A stretch of 64,000 bases of DNA, taken from Morinoia aosen (lineage: Eukaryota > Arthropoda > Malacostraca > Amphipoda > Talitridae). Below the pieces are notes generated by a model. That model saw nothing but the letters and a program-made list of their open reading frames with translations, did no database searches and was not told the DNA's origin. The stretch is from positions 26,025,009 through 26,089,008 of the forward strand of contig CM059578.1 in NCBI GenBank assembly GCA_030386875.1, given 5' to 3'. The position numbers and the translations under genes are program-made. Of the stretch, positions 34,072 through 45,809 are shown in pieces (position 1 is the first letter of the stretch; the number at the start of each line of letters is the position of its first letter).

Positions 34072-34245
34072 CATCCATTATCTACACACAGGAGCAATTA
34101 CGCGCGTTTAAAAATTCATCCATTTCTACACACACAGGAGCAAATATGCATGTCTAAAAAGTCATCCATTATCTACACTCAGGAGCAATTACGCGCTTTT
34201 AAAAAGTCATTCATTTATTCCGCGAAGGAGTAATTACGCACATCT
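34072..34245. repeat. ~57-bp tandem repeat, three copies and a partial
   Basis: CATTATCTACACACAGGAGC followed by AATTACGCGCGTTTAAAAA repeats at about 34076, 34132, 34165 and 34208 with small length changes. Confidence 0.75.
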
Positions 34246-34249
34246 AAAG

Positions 34250-37200
34250 GTATATTTTAATTCATAACCACGATTCATCATCATACGTAAATGCGCACTA
34301 TCATATATTGTCATTTGCTTTCACATGCAAGACATTCGGGTGTAAGCACAAAAATCTTTTAAGAATCTAAGGCTTCTGCCACATCTCTGCCGAAAAATTC
34401 GTCGCTCGGAAGTTGAAAATATTCTTTCATAAGATTTCGTGTGAAAGAATTAGATTCCTTAGTTATTATCTACGTAAATTGCAGTGGCTATGGAATACCG
34501 TAAATTTTTACTAGTGCTGTAGGACAATATCAGATGCAATTATTGTCGCCTGCCTCGAGCTCTTGATAAAAGTGTAGTGGAAAGCAAGCTGTTGAGCGTT
34601 TCTTTTTCTGGGGATCCAGAATGAGCTCATACCACTAACCAAATATTTCTTGACGCTTCCAAGTAGCCGGAATTTTAATACCATATCTCGTGACGGTAGA
34701 GCAAAGCGTAAACATTGCTCGGATGCACCAAAGAGTGAAAGAATCTGCTTATTTCCATCGATATTAGGACCATATTGCCATCGTGGAGCCCATTCTCAGG
34801 TCTCTTACCCAGCACAGCGCCCTCACGAGCTTAGTGTTGCGTCGCTGCTCAGAAGATTAGGCAAATTGTTTACTTAGACCATCTCTGAAGTTTCTAAGAG
34901 AAAATCTCTCCTGCGAATGGATTGCTTGTGATGACACTAGGCACAAAAGTTAAGACGAAAACTCTCTTACAGTCGGAAATTTTTATTGAACGTGCTTTGT
35001 TTTCGAAGTGGAAGCTAATCTCTTTATTAAAGTGACAGCGCAAGGACCTTTACGGAGTCGTGTCTCAGAAAGCGTTTATTCGAGGACTGAGTCGACTGTC
35101 GTACTCAATGTTCAGTTTAGAGAATTTAAATGTTGAGCTAAACACAAATGCTGTTAGTGATGCGAACAGTGGCTTGAAACTCCAAAAAAAAATTACTGCA
35201 GTAGCCATGTATGGGATGGGAGATTTTCATTTACACCTGTTAATATCACAGAAAACAGGACTGAACGTTATAGTTTACAATCCAAACTCTCTGTTCCCTT
35301 CCCTCACGAAGGTTTTATGCATCAGTAGATCAGCTCAATAGAAATTTCAATGAGTAATCAAACTGCCATTGAGTTGTGTTTGCTCTAACTCATGTCGATA
35401 TAAACAACTAAAATCGGTTCATAGGCTTTGAGAAGTTATACACAAGCACCAAATGCATTTCGAGCTAAGAGCAATGGTCGAAACGACGTTTTGTTCCAGA
35501 AAATCATGCTCAAAAACAAGTGTTAGGAATTTCTCAATCTCAAAGCCTTTTTTCCAGAAAATCACACTCGAAAACAAGTCTTTGAAATTTTCTCAATCAT
35601 TTATCCATGAGGAATCGTCTGTTTAATTTTGGAAATAGATCTCACGCTGCTTTAAACGATCACCACTTCCCGCACACACGGTCATGACAGAGCTTGCGGC
35701 TGAGTGCTCTCCTTATCGCCTGCTTATTTACATGACTACACATACATTGTTCACAAGTGAGTAAAAACAATTTTGGATATGGGTCAGTTTGTAAGAAATA
35801 ATGTGCATGGAAAATTAATAAAAAATTGATCAATGTCTGAGCTTAAGTGGGAGGTAAACTGAACACTTAGGTTTGCCTATAATAAATATATATGACTTTA
35901 CGAGTGAATTTTAGTGTGAATTTATGAGTGAATTTACGAGCTGGTAAAACAATTTTAGTGAATATCATCTCGCAAAACATAAATTTTGCAAGGTAATTCT
36001 ACTTTGTAGATTCTGGACTATAAAATCTTATAGACAGGGTAGCCATTGGGTGTATATTTCTTTTTTTACTCTTATTATTTGCTTTTATCCGCAGCTAAGC
36101 ACTGAAGGAAACGCAAAAAAAAAAATCAGAAATTTAGTGAGAAATGATCTTCTATGACATTTATGTTTTTAAGACAGAGTTTTCAGCGATATCTCAAATG
36201 TAATTAATGCTTGGTTAGTAAAATAACCGGAACATTTAAGGTAAATAAATGAAGTCAATTTAAAGATTGAGCAAAAAAGTATGAAGACAATTTAAAGCTG
36301 AATCATTGTAATTTATTACAGTGGGATAAATAGTATTCTGTTCTTCAGTATTTTTTCCGAATTACTTTTCGCGGCCTTTCCCTTGTGTTGTGCGTTATTT
36401 GTTAATATGATAATTTATTACAGGTGTTTCACAATGCATGATTTTGCCGCAAGCTTTTGGCTTTTTATTTGTGTTATTCCACATTATTTTTGTGTGTCCT
36501 CATACTTTACCCTAGATTTTCTTATTGTGGTCCCGTGCGAACTATATTTTTTATGTATTCGTTGGAAATTTTTCACGACCAAACATAACTAACGTGCTTA
36601 CTTCTTACACAATAAATAAATCTTTCGTTAGCCAGTATTGGTTTCATGTTGGTCAAACTTTCTCAGCGCAAGACTTCGAATTTGTCTCTTATTTCTATCA
36701 TTCTAAAAATATTATTTTTCTTTATTTTTTTCGTATTCATTCCTCTTACTCAATTCAGGGTTTCAATCCCCCCTCTTCTATACCTGATTCTCTGTACGCT
36801 GTATGGAGGATCGCCTCCTTTTATGACGCCTTGACGTGTAAAAAACAAGAAAAACTAAGCAAAACATTCTCTGAGATGCTAAATTTGAAAATCTATTTTG
36901 GAAAAATTTTATTTCTATTTTTTTATTTGGATTTTATTTTTTTAATTTAAAAATGTATCGGTCATTGGCTCTCTGAGATGCTAAATTTAAAAATTTATTT
37001 TGGAATCCTACAGAGAAACTGGAAAAAGTCTAATCAACACATGTATTTGATTGATGTTGTGCCCAACTATCATAGTGTAATTTAATAAAATTATAATTCA
37101 CCAATTAGGATATACTCGTATGTATTTACGGCTATGCAGAAATCCAAACGAAGCCGAACGATTTACTTCTGAGAAGAACAACATTGCAATAACCTGCTAT

Positions 37201-37465
37201 TTCTTACTAAGAACTTTTAAAACAAAGTACATCGCTTCACGTTCTTCAACTTTCTGAGCTTCTTCTTCACATAAATCCTCAGCTTTTGTTCTAAAATTTT
37301 ACACCAGCATGTTTTTGCAGCAGAGATACTCAGAAAACAAAGTCTGGAATGAAATCTATTGAACGTTCTAGCAGAAAATGTCTCACAAATGTAGTGCTGC
37401 TGAACTTCTATTACGTTGGTACATCAATCACTATGGAAGATGCTTATAAAGGAATTTTCTTTGAA
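34250..37465. other. Intergenic sequence, no gene recognised
   Basis: Contains a two-copy repeat of CCAGAAAATCA...CTCAAAAACAAGT at about 35495-35610. Overlapping AT-rich frames at 36383-36950 encode Phe/Ile-rich translations typical of T-rich DNA. No domain seen. Confidence 0.4.
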
Positions 37466-37475
37466 TAGTCTAAAG

Positions 37476-37691
37476 CAGAGGTTCTCAAACTTATTTCAAC
37501 CAGGAACCACTTTATTACACAAAATAAGCTGAGGCCCCCTCACATGTGTTCCCCTCAGGAATATATGTATATATACAATGCACGCACTGTTTCATAACAT
37601 CAAGAGTCATGAAAAGCTGTTAATAAATACATTAACTGTCTCCACTGTTAAATTCGTTAAAGTTTTGCGGACCCCACTTTGAGAATCCCTG
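37476..37691. mobile_element. hAT-type MITE with 8-bp target duplication
   Basis: It starts CAGAGGTTCTCAAACTT and ends TTTGAGAATCCCTG, an inverted pair of the widespread hAT terminal sequence. Both sides carry GTCTAAAG (37468-37475 and 37692-37699), the 8-bp target duplication expected of hAT transposition. It is 216 bp, with no coding sequence. The intact target duplication suggests a fairly recent insertion. Confidence 0.92.
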
Positions 37692-37699
37692 GTCTAAAG

Positions 37700-39040
37700 T
37701 GTTTTTATTTCGGATGACAATGCAAGTTAGAATTCAACAAGAATTCAAAAATTTGTCTTCGTTTTAATTGGAAAACGTTTTGTCCAGCTCCATCACCAGT
37801 TCAGAAGTACAAATCATTATGTCAGATAACAAGAATATTGAAATTTTTTTTAAATATCAAAATTTTTTTACACATGTGGTTGCCTAATTCTTGTATTTCC
37901 GTATTCATATAGTTGCCTCATACTTATGGTTGCTCTGTTTTATGCGTGTTTCTCACGAGGTTACATCATCCTTTTAATCACGGTTTGCATCGGAAAGTTC
38001 GAATCATGTCACCAACTCCTTCAAAACACCAGACAAATAATTATGAGTTATCGCAAACTGGCATAAAAACTAACAATTCCGTTCTACACCAATTTTGAAT
38101 CATGTTTCTCAACACTACTGTCTTAACATAGCTTTTGATCGGTCATTGACTTAAAATGTAAAGAAAGTTTTTTTGCCAATCGATTTACTTTATAGTTCGC
38201 TTTTTCTTGAAGCCAAACTGCTCACCATTTAAGAGCAGGTTCTTGATGCGCTAATTTCTGGGTTGCTTTAAATCACACTAAATGTATTCTATGCTGCAAG
38301 TGAGAAGCAGTACACAGATTCTTCTTTTATATGAAATAAAAAAAAATATAATTTCTTTTAAACTGAAATAGCAATGAATAACAGTATTTGAATATTTACA
38401 CTTTTCAAAGTGAAAACAAATGACTAATATTTCATTCTGCACCATTAACTGATGTAGCTACTAAACTAACACAGTTACCAGAAGTCAATTCTTCGAGAAA
38501 ACAAACGGTGTGATATTTAAGTAGGGACTTGAACTGTGACTCGTTCACAAAATGAAACACAACCTAGCTTCAAAAATTACACTCCCGCACTACTCTCTGA
38601 AGACCTGAATTTTCCCAGCAGAATCACTTTCCCCCGAATGTCAATTCCTCAGAATACCCCAATCTCAGATTCACTTTGAATTAAAGTCGAGCATGAGGGC
38701 CGACGGCGGTGTTTTTAAGCCAGCTTCTTTGTGGGATCACTTTGGGAGGCGGTCAATGCAAATTGGCGGTGTAAAGTAACCATAACTTTGGTTTATGGCG
38801 GCGCATAAACCTCTTGCAAAATATGTCTAGCCGCTGGCGATGCGTCAATCAATTCAGAAGAGGTCGTCTCGAGGGACGTGTTGTGAACGTTAATGCTACG
38901 TCAACAGCTTACGCGTCTCGCGTGTAAAATGTGACTTGGTTCATGAACACACGAACTGATAAATGTCAAAACTAAATGAGTTTGTGCCAGTGGGGCAAAA
39001 AGAAGATGGTTGAAAATTGTGAAAAATGTCACATTACTCT
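37700..39040. other. Intergenic sequence; GC-richer block at 38.6-38.95 kb
   Basis: About 38600-38950 is richer in CpG (GGCGGTGTTTTTAAGCC, CGTCTCGAGGGACGTG) and could be a promoter or 5' exon region. I find no open frame or motif that proves it. Confidence 0.3.
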
Positions 39041-39046
39041 GGTCAT

Positions 39047-39158
39047 ATCCCAGCCTAACTTTTTCGCCGGAGCATAAATGTTTTTCGCCGCCTAAGCAAT
39101 TTAAATACTGGGGCGGCGAAAAACATGCATGCAGGCGGCGAAAAAGTTAGACTGGGAT
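39047..39158. mobile_element. ~110-bp TIR MITE (family A), copy 1
   Basis: ATCCCAGCCTAACTTTTTCG and its inverted relative CGAAAAAGTTAGACTGGGAT bound a core with a second inverted pair (TTTTTCGCCGCC...GGCGGCGAAAAAC). It is nearly a full palindrome. It is related to 53271-53382. Confidence 0.85.
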
Positions 39159-39159
39159 G

Positions 39160-42100
39160 GCTGTACTTAATACCTATTTAGTTGTTCGTTAATTTTATGA
39201 AAACAAGATGATCTTTAGATATATTTGAATGAGGAGCCCTAAAATGCTAGCATAAATGATGGAATGAATGCTTCTGGATACAAATTTTCTCCACCTTATC
39301 ATGCCAAAGTAATGTTACGTGCATAACGAGAGTAAGTATTGTATAAAACCCCTACGATTTATTTTTCTCAGAGTTCTGACCAGCCAACCATACGAAAGTG
39401 CAAAGTAGTCAACGTCAACGTAACGCAGATAACTCCCCCATCTTAATTAATAGAAGAGCAAAACTTTCTCCCTTGTCATTCCAGCGGGTCAACTTTTACT
39501 GGAACTCTGCAGTCAAAGCGAGAGCTGATTCGTGCGCACATGCAAATGCGGATACAAAGCTTTGATCTGCAGCTTCAGACATACTTGTCAATCTAAAGGG
39601 CTTCGCAAACCATTCTGTAAATTAGTTGAGTTGCGAAGCATAAATATGCTAGTCTTCGTAAGAGTTAATTATTCCTCTTTCAGGCGGGAGATGACCTTAG
39701 ACTTATGGTTTTCGAATTGATCATTTCTCTGATGAATAGTTCCAAATATTCCTTTGTGTAATTAGGACTGAGATCACCCAACCAGAGGTATAAATTTAGT
39801 TTTCCCGAATCCAATGGTTTCATCTAAAGTTGCAGGAGTATAGAGATACGCTTGCCATTTTATGAAGATTGATGCGCTCTAAAGTGCAGGCATTCCGTCT
39901 CTAATAACGAGTATTTAGTTCAAAATGTAGTGCGCTGAAATGAACTGAGAACGAATCTGTCATTTTCTACCAGGAGACGTTCGGAAGATTCGAATCAAAA
40001 ATAAGTGCAGGTTCACTTTATTGCTCCTATGTAGAGGGATTGCAAAATGTACTGTGATGAAATAAATTGGGAACGAATCTGTCATTTTATAGCAGGAAAC
40101 GCTCGAAAAATTCTAACAAAAAATAAGAGCAAGTTCACTTTGATGTTCCTAGATGAATTGTGTAACTCGGTAGCTCACAGCACACGCGCTTTGGTGAAAT
40201 CTGGGGCCACTTTCACGTCAGTTATCAGACTTCACCGTAATAATTATTTATTCGTTAGAATTTGTCCCCTGAGTGTCACGTTATCCTTCTCTCATTTGGC
40301 ATTCCACTTAAGGTTCTGACAACACGGATGATTTTTAATTGAGCATTTGTTTCCTGAAAGCAGGTATTGAAGGTCATGTTGTGTTATTTAATGATATCTG
40401 TACTGAAACATGAGTAGAGTACACCGCTTCAACATACTAGAAATTTCAATAAAAAACATAAAACTTACCTGCGAGAATTAGTGACATCGGTAGAAGTGTT
40501 GTAGAATCAGCAGGAAAATTTGATCAGCGCTAACTCTGAGACTAACATGTTGTTGAGGCAAGAAGAAAAGTATGGGGGAGAACTTGTCATGGAGAAAATC
40601 TGTCACATGACTCATAGTCTAACTAATCTCATAGAATTAAAGTTAATGATTCATCTTGATCTTGCGGAAAATGACTAATATTCTCTATACTTTGCAATTT
40701 CCAGAAGTAAATACTGAATAATTCAGATGCAATGTGATAGGATTTGTCTTAGAGAATTAGATACTCGAAAACAGTTCACTTTCTACCTACATTAGCACAT
40801 TGTAGGAAAAATTTACTAGCTGATATTTGCTTATCATATATCTGTGATGTTAGTGTAAAATATCATTTATCATAGAAACTAGCATTTTCATCTCAAATAA
40901 AGACTAATTCACCCATGTCAAGATAAAAAATGGCGAACGAAACCCGTCACAAACAAATTCAATATAGAAATCAGAAAAGTGATTGACGCATTATTTTGAC
41001 TGCATCTTTAATTCTTTAAAACTACATGGTATTTTCATTTATTTTTCTTCAGTTGCTGAGCTAAATTGCGTGTATGAATTGATAAATGTTTTAGAGTCAA
41101 GTAATCTCAGCAATGATAAAATCTTAATCCTTTTTTCACAGAAAAGCAGATGACAAGTCTTATTTTGACTTAGAATCCTACATAATTCGATGTGCTGAGC
41201 GGTTGTCTAATGTTGGCAAAAATATGTTTTCCAAATGATTTGATGAGATATTTCTATAACTTTAAGCTCCTATCAGGGTTTACGATTTCAGGTTTATGAA
41301 ATGAAATTAAAATAATTTCCCCTTGGCAGTTTATGCCCATAAAAAGGAAGATTGAAAATTCGACACAAGAACTTTTGTTGAAGGCTATTCCGACACGACA
41401 TCTTAAAGTGTTTGAAAATCAACCCCTTATTTTGGGCATCATTTTTCCGACAACGCAATTCAAAAGCAACAAAATCCAAGCGCACTAAAACGTTAAGAGA
41501 TTGTCGAATCCCAAAAGCTGCGTTTCAGTTTCACTCGCCTAGCCTGCACGTCGAGACGCTCTACTGCACCCTCCACAAACTTCATTACGTGAGTACGAGT
41601 GATCTTTCGTTACCAGATGCCTTCAGTGTGAGACCTTGGTTCCCTTGTGAAAGCTAGCCTAGCGAGGCGACGGACGTGAAGATATTAGTATCCTAAGTGC
41701 CTCGATATTGAGGAGTCTTCCCGCTCTATTGAAGAGACTCGGATCTTTTTCCAGAGGGATATTGCTCTGATGAAAGCCTTGTGACCCAACGCCAACAGAG
41801 TCTACACGGACATCAAGATTTCCGAGCCCGAACAAACTTCGGATAATTCAAGCAGGAGATACTTCAGTTAGTGCGACAAAGACTCATTTATTACGTTCTA
41901 GCTTCCGAAGGCTGAATTTATTTATCGCTTCAAAATTCATCAACTTTTCTTGGAGACCGCTTTTCATCTCGAACAGCTGGAGGATATTCGGTTCATGTTT
42001 TGAAATGAACTTAGGAGTTCATAAAACTTACATTAGTGAAAGACTTAAACTCAACTACACAACAGCCACGGGTACATCGCGAATGGAGTGCAAAGCTCTA

Positions 42101-42195
42101 TCCCTTTCATTCGATTTTTAAACAGAGTACCTACTATGTATCGAATTAGGTTGTACGACTCGACATAGCTTTAAAATGAAGGCATTAGGAAAGAC
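39160..42195. other. Intergenic sequence with one direct duplication
   Basis: A segment at about 39927-40020 (GAACGAATCTGTCATTTTCT, AATAAGTGCAGGTTCACTTT) is repeated, diverged, at about 40068-40140. The remainder, including 41.4-41.95 kb where GC is higher, shows no recognised gene. Confidence 0.45.
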
Positions 42196-42199
42196 TATC

Positions 42200-43260
42200 G
42201 ATTTTAAAAAACATTTTTGTTAAAAATGAACGTTTCGACCCCTAAGGTCATCATCAACGGACGTCTGAAAAAATACTCGGAAAAATATACATTCATAAAT
42301 TAAGGAAAAACTACACAAAAATAACGGTAAAATGTTAAACAGAAGCTATTTTTAAGGGGTGTGACGACTGCATATCGTTTAGATCGGGTTTTAAGAGGCT
42401 TATAAAGAGGGATTCGATAATACGTAAATCAGTGACTGAGTTAGCAGAACTTTAGATGGAAAAGTCTTGCTGCAGAACAGGGGACTTACACTGATCTGGA
42501 TGAATCCGTATAGCTGAGTGAGGTGGCTTCCTTAGTGGATTACCGGTTCTGAAACTCCTGCCAATATGCTCAAATACTCTACATTTTAGTGCGCGTGTGG
42601 TAGAACCAACATACACAGACCCACACAATGGGCAACAATATTTATGCACAATAGAGGAGAGCTTAGACATAGGTAGTTTATCATTGAATGAAAACAGAAA
42701 ACCGATTCTAAAATTGTTCACTAATATAATCTGGAGGTCAACACACGTAAAATATTTCATTGTGAGATAGTGTAGTTTCTTCTTCAGCTACTCGGACTGA
42801 AAACCAAAGAACGGCATCGATACGTAAAGTTTCTTCTTCTCTACTGTTGGCGGCATCGTAGAACAATTGGGTTCTATCAGTTGCCGAATACATCTATTGA
42901 GTAAATGTAGCGAATAGCCATTGTTAAAAAAAATTGTTTAAGAAATTCAAGCTCATTATGCAGTGATAAATAATTGGAACTAATTTCATATGACCGGAAC
43001 AATAACGTTTTGATACTATTGATTTTAAACTGTAACTGACAAAAACTAAAGAAACTTAAACCCATGCCAGTAAACGTATCTTTCCCACAAACAGAAGAGC
43101 AAAAGGTGTTATTTGTGCGCTGTACCAAGCAATTTAAAAAAGGTAATTTATTGTTAGCTTCAGTTTCCATATTGAACTTAATGCCTAATGAGTACCTACT
43201 GAATAGGAGATTGAACTCCGGGTTTTTCATTCTAATGAAATACTACAGCCGTTTTTCGTG
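42200..43260 (-). pseudogene. Penelope-like retroelement relic: RT thumb, connector, GIY-YIG
   Basis: Reading 43230 to 42330 on the minus strand gives, in order: the end of the reverse transcriptase (IKFNMETEANNKLPFLN, then KDTFTGMGLSFFSF), the linker (TVEKKKLYVSMPFFGFQSE), and the GIY-YIG endonuclease region (YCCPLCGSVYVGSTTRALKC, EHIGRSFRTGNP, HSAIRIH), followed by LRIIESLFISLLKP near 42400. Penelope-like elements encode exactly this RT plus GIY-YIG order. The RT fingers and palm are missing. Stops lie after FGN (about 42876), at 42788-42790 and after FSI (about 42450), so it is inactive. A conserved tail follows at 42228-42262. Confidence 0.92.
42228..42262 (-). ncRNA. Penelope-like element tail with hammerhead-like layout
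   Basis: On the minus strand this reads TTGATGATGACC, a short loop, then GGTCGAAACGTTC. The order TGATGA-stem-GAAA resembles a hammerhead ribozyme core, known in Penelope-like elements. One extra base follows TGATGA and the first core C is T, so activity is unlikely. Confidence 0.4.
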
Positions 43261-43269
43261 GTAGGTACA

Positions 43270-45205
43270 TATCTCATATAGTTTATGTTTAGGTGTAATA
43301 AAATTAGGTATAAATCTAAGCTGCACGAATGGTTTTTATGTTTTTCTTATTTATCAGCAATGGGTCAAAATTGAAAACTTTTGCTTAACACTTTGTCCGC
43401 AACATGCGCCACTGGTGGTCACGGAAGGGATTTTCATAATATTTCCAACCAACCAAATCGTCTTCGACGCCTGTAGCTCTTCTCCGGTTCCCAGCTAGTT
43501 GGGTATACTAAAGTAAAACTCATCATTGACTGTCTCGAATGCTTTCCTTGGTGAACCTTCGTCTCCGACGCATGTACCGTTTTTTCCGGTGTCCCGATAA
43601 TTGGAATGCTAACCATTGACTGTTCGGAAAAGCGAACCTTCTTTCCTACGCATGTGGCGCTTTTGTCCTTGTCCTGCATAAAAAGACTCGTGGTTGGCTG
43701 TCTGGGATTGACCCCATTGATGTGAGCCTTGTGGTCGCCTTTATAATGTCATGCACGGAAGCATGCTGGACAAGTTACTCTTCATTCGTTGTCGTTGCCG
43801 AGGCTGTTCAAGCTTACTTTTTCAAATTTATTATCTAGCTAAAATTGTCTCAAAAAAAACGAAATTGAGGGTGAGGTATCGAATATTCAATCAATAACTT
43901 TATTGGTGGAATTTCGTCAGTGTTGTTGCGTTCAGGTCTTCAAAAATAGAAGGAATTTCTCAAATGTTATTTCAGTTTCTTTTTTTTTAAGTTGAAGGCG
44001 ATTACGTGTGATACAACAATTCTCTCATTAAATCTCTGACAACGTTCACAACCACAACTCTTTTGTACAACAAAGAAGCAGCGCACTGCAGACACTATGC
44101 ATGGAAGTACACTATTTTGGCGACGCATTATTTTGTTCAGGAAATCCTGTCAAGCATGACGACATGCTGTGCTCCATATTTCTGTGTTTATTGTGTGGAA
44201 CGTATTTCTTTTTTACAGTTTCAAAATATCAGATTTTTTTGAGTGACTGTGGAGAGGTTGACACCATGATGATTTTTTTGGAAATGTTAGTCGTGCTCTA
44301 GGCACAAAGTGAAACATTACGGCTTCGTTGTTTCGAATTTATTGAATTGAATTTATAGGATCATTTTGATTGTTAGAGGGTTTCATCATTTAGAATCAAA
44401 GAAATTGAAGCTTCTTTATAGACTTAGAACACCTCTTCTTATGTCCGCTTTTATTATAAGTTACTTTGGCTGAATTGCAGCTACATTTAAATAATACTCA
44501 ATCGGAGAGGAACGGCTTGTTCTTTCCAGCTTCGCTGGAAAAACCACTTAAAAGATCATATTCGACAGCCACTGAGATCTAAAATCAAAAGTGGTTGTTT
44601 TCAATAAATTGTGATTCATAATGAAAATTAATAAACTAGGAATTTAATCCTATACCAACTTTGGAGCACAGTACCTACGACTACTTCGAATTTTTTTTAG
44701 GAATATTGATCTAACAGGCGTCTTCATTTTATTCACTTTTTCCTCCTTCAGAAATCAATAGCGGTCATCTTGAGCATAATGTTTTGTCTGAATACCACAT
44801 TCGTCGGAGAAAACGATTACATACAGTCTTCAACAATTTGACCCAGCTGAGTACTCGATGTCATTCACTTCTTTTCTCTCAATGGCGTGGAACAAAATTG
44901 CTCCTTTTAAAAATATCTTTGGTGAAGATAAAGCTTTAGGCCCTCCTTGTGCGATATTCTCTCTATTTAGATGCTCGATTTCTTTGTACTCGGATACCCA
45001 TTTTCTCGCTCGTGTGTTGTTATTTAGGTCAGAGTTGATCTCGGACTTTTATACCGACCTTTAAATAAATGAAGCCTTCCCTCTTGCTACTTCCTATGAG
45101 ACCTCCTCTGAGACCTACTCCATTGTGAATATTTTATCTCCTGGTCTGCTAATATTCAACTATAATTTTGCAAATTTTCCTTCAAATTTTGTGAGGTTGT
45201 GAATT
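43270..45205. other. Intergenic sequence with a diverged ~90-110-bp repeat
   Basis: Between 43440 and 43680, three loosely similar segments recur (GACGCATGTACCGTTTTTTC and TACGCATGTGGCGCTTTTGT are the clearest pair). A small hairpin (TTTCCAGC-TTCG-CTGGAAA) lies near 44525. No gene recognised. Confidence 0.35.
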
Positions 45206-45209
45206 AATT

Positions 45210-45755
45210 CTACAGCTGCACTAAGGTCGCCATGATGTATTTTTTAAGGAATTCTCTGAGAAAAATATTAGACTTGTTGCCTATTATAAACATCATTACT
45301 GATTTGAAAATTACCTTCACAGGCTCAAAGATTGTAGTAAGCCTGAGTAACATTAGGAACAAAGTTCTTCTCCGAATTAGAAATGATTTTAAAAATTGTA
45401 ACAGGATCATGGTTGTATAGTTAATTGCATACGGCAAATTGTTTTCGTATATCAACTCAAAAAATACTCTAGATTTAAATGAGCAAATCCTAATGCAGCC
45501 ATTTCTTGCTAGAATTGAGTTCCGCACCCTCTCGTGGTATTTGCCCCCTAACATACCAACGAAAACCACAGAAAGCTGTGTTGCTTGTATTATGAGCTCG
45601 AGGCTAACTTTACCGCATGAGAGTTCAGATTTTGTTGCATCCGATAAGGCATCTGTCAGTTTAATGCATCTACGCTTTTCAAGATGTAGTACAGTTTGCT
45701 TCATTGATGAACAAGTAGTATCACAATTTCGAAAGTTGCACCGACTTTTACGCAT
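45210..45755 (-). CDS. Unidentified 181-codon hydrophobic ORF; possible receptor fragment
   Basis: I do not recognise this protein with confidence. It has a charged start (LEKRRCIKLTDALSDATK), hydrophobic segments (SLELIIQATQLSVVFVGML, TLFLMLLRLTTI, VMMFIIGN) and ends EFLKKYIMATLVQL. The end loosely recalls the C-terminal Y...LVQL of insect gustatory receptors, and the same-strand receptor gene at 9-26 kb makes a cluster member conceivable. Against this, the intact receptor is split into short exons, whereas this is one uninterrupted frame, and an overlapping open frame exists on the other strand (45439-45801). A chance ORF is quite possible. Confidence 0.22.
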   Translation of the reverse strand: MRKSRCNFRNCDTTCSSMKQTVLHLEKRRCIKLTDALSDATKSELSCGKVSLELIIQATQLSVVFVGMLGGKYHERVRNSILARNGCIRICSFKSRVFFELIYENNLPYAINYTTMILLQFLKSFLIRRRTLFLMLLRLTTIFEPVKVIFKSVMMFIIGNKSNIFLREFLKKYIMATLVQL

Positions 45756-45809
45756 TTTTTTTATGTTTGCAAGGTTGAAGATTTCAGAACGTTTCTGGTA
45801 ACAGCAGAA

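Noticed and set aside
36383..36950. Overlapping Phe/Ile-rich ORFs suggesting membrane proteins
   Set aside because: T-rich sequence gives hydrophobic translations by composition alone; no family pattern or exon structure.
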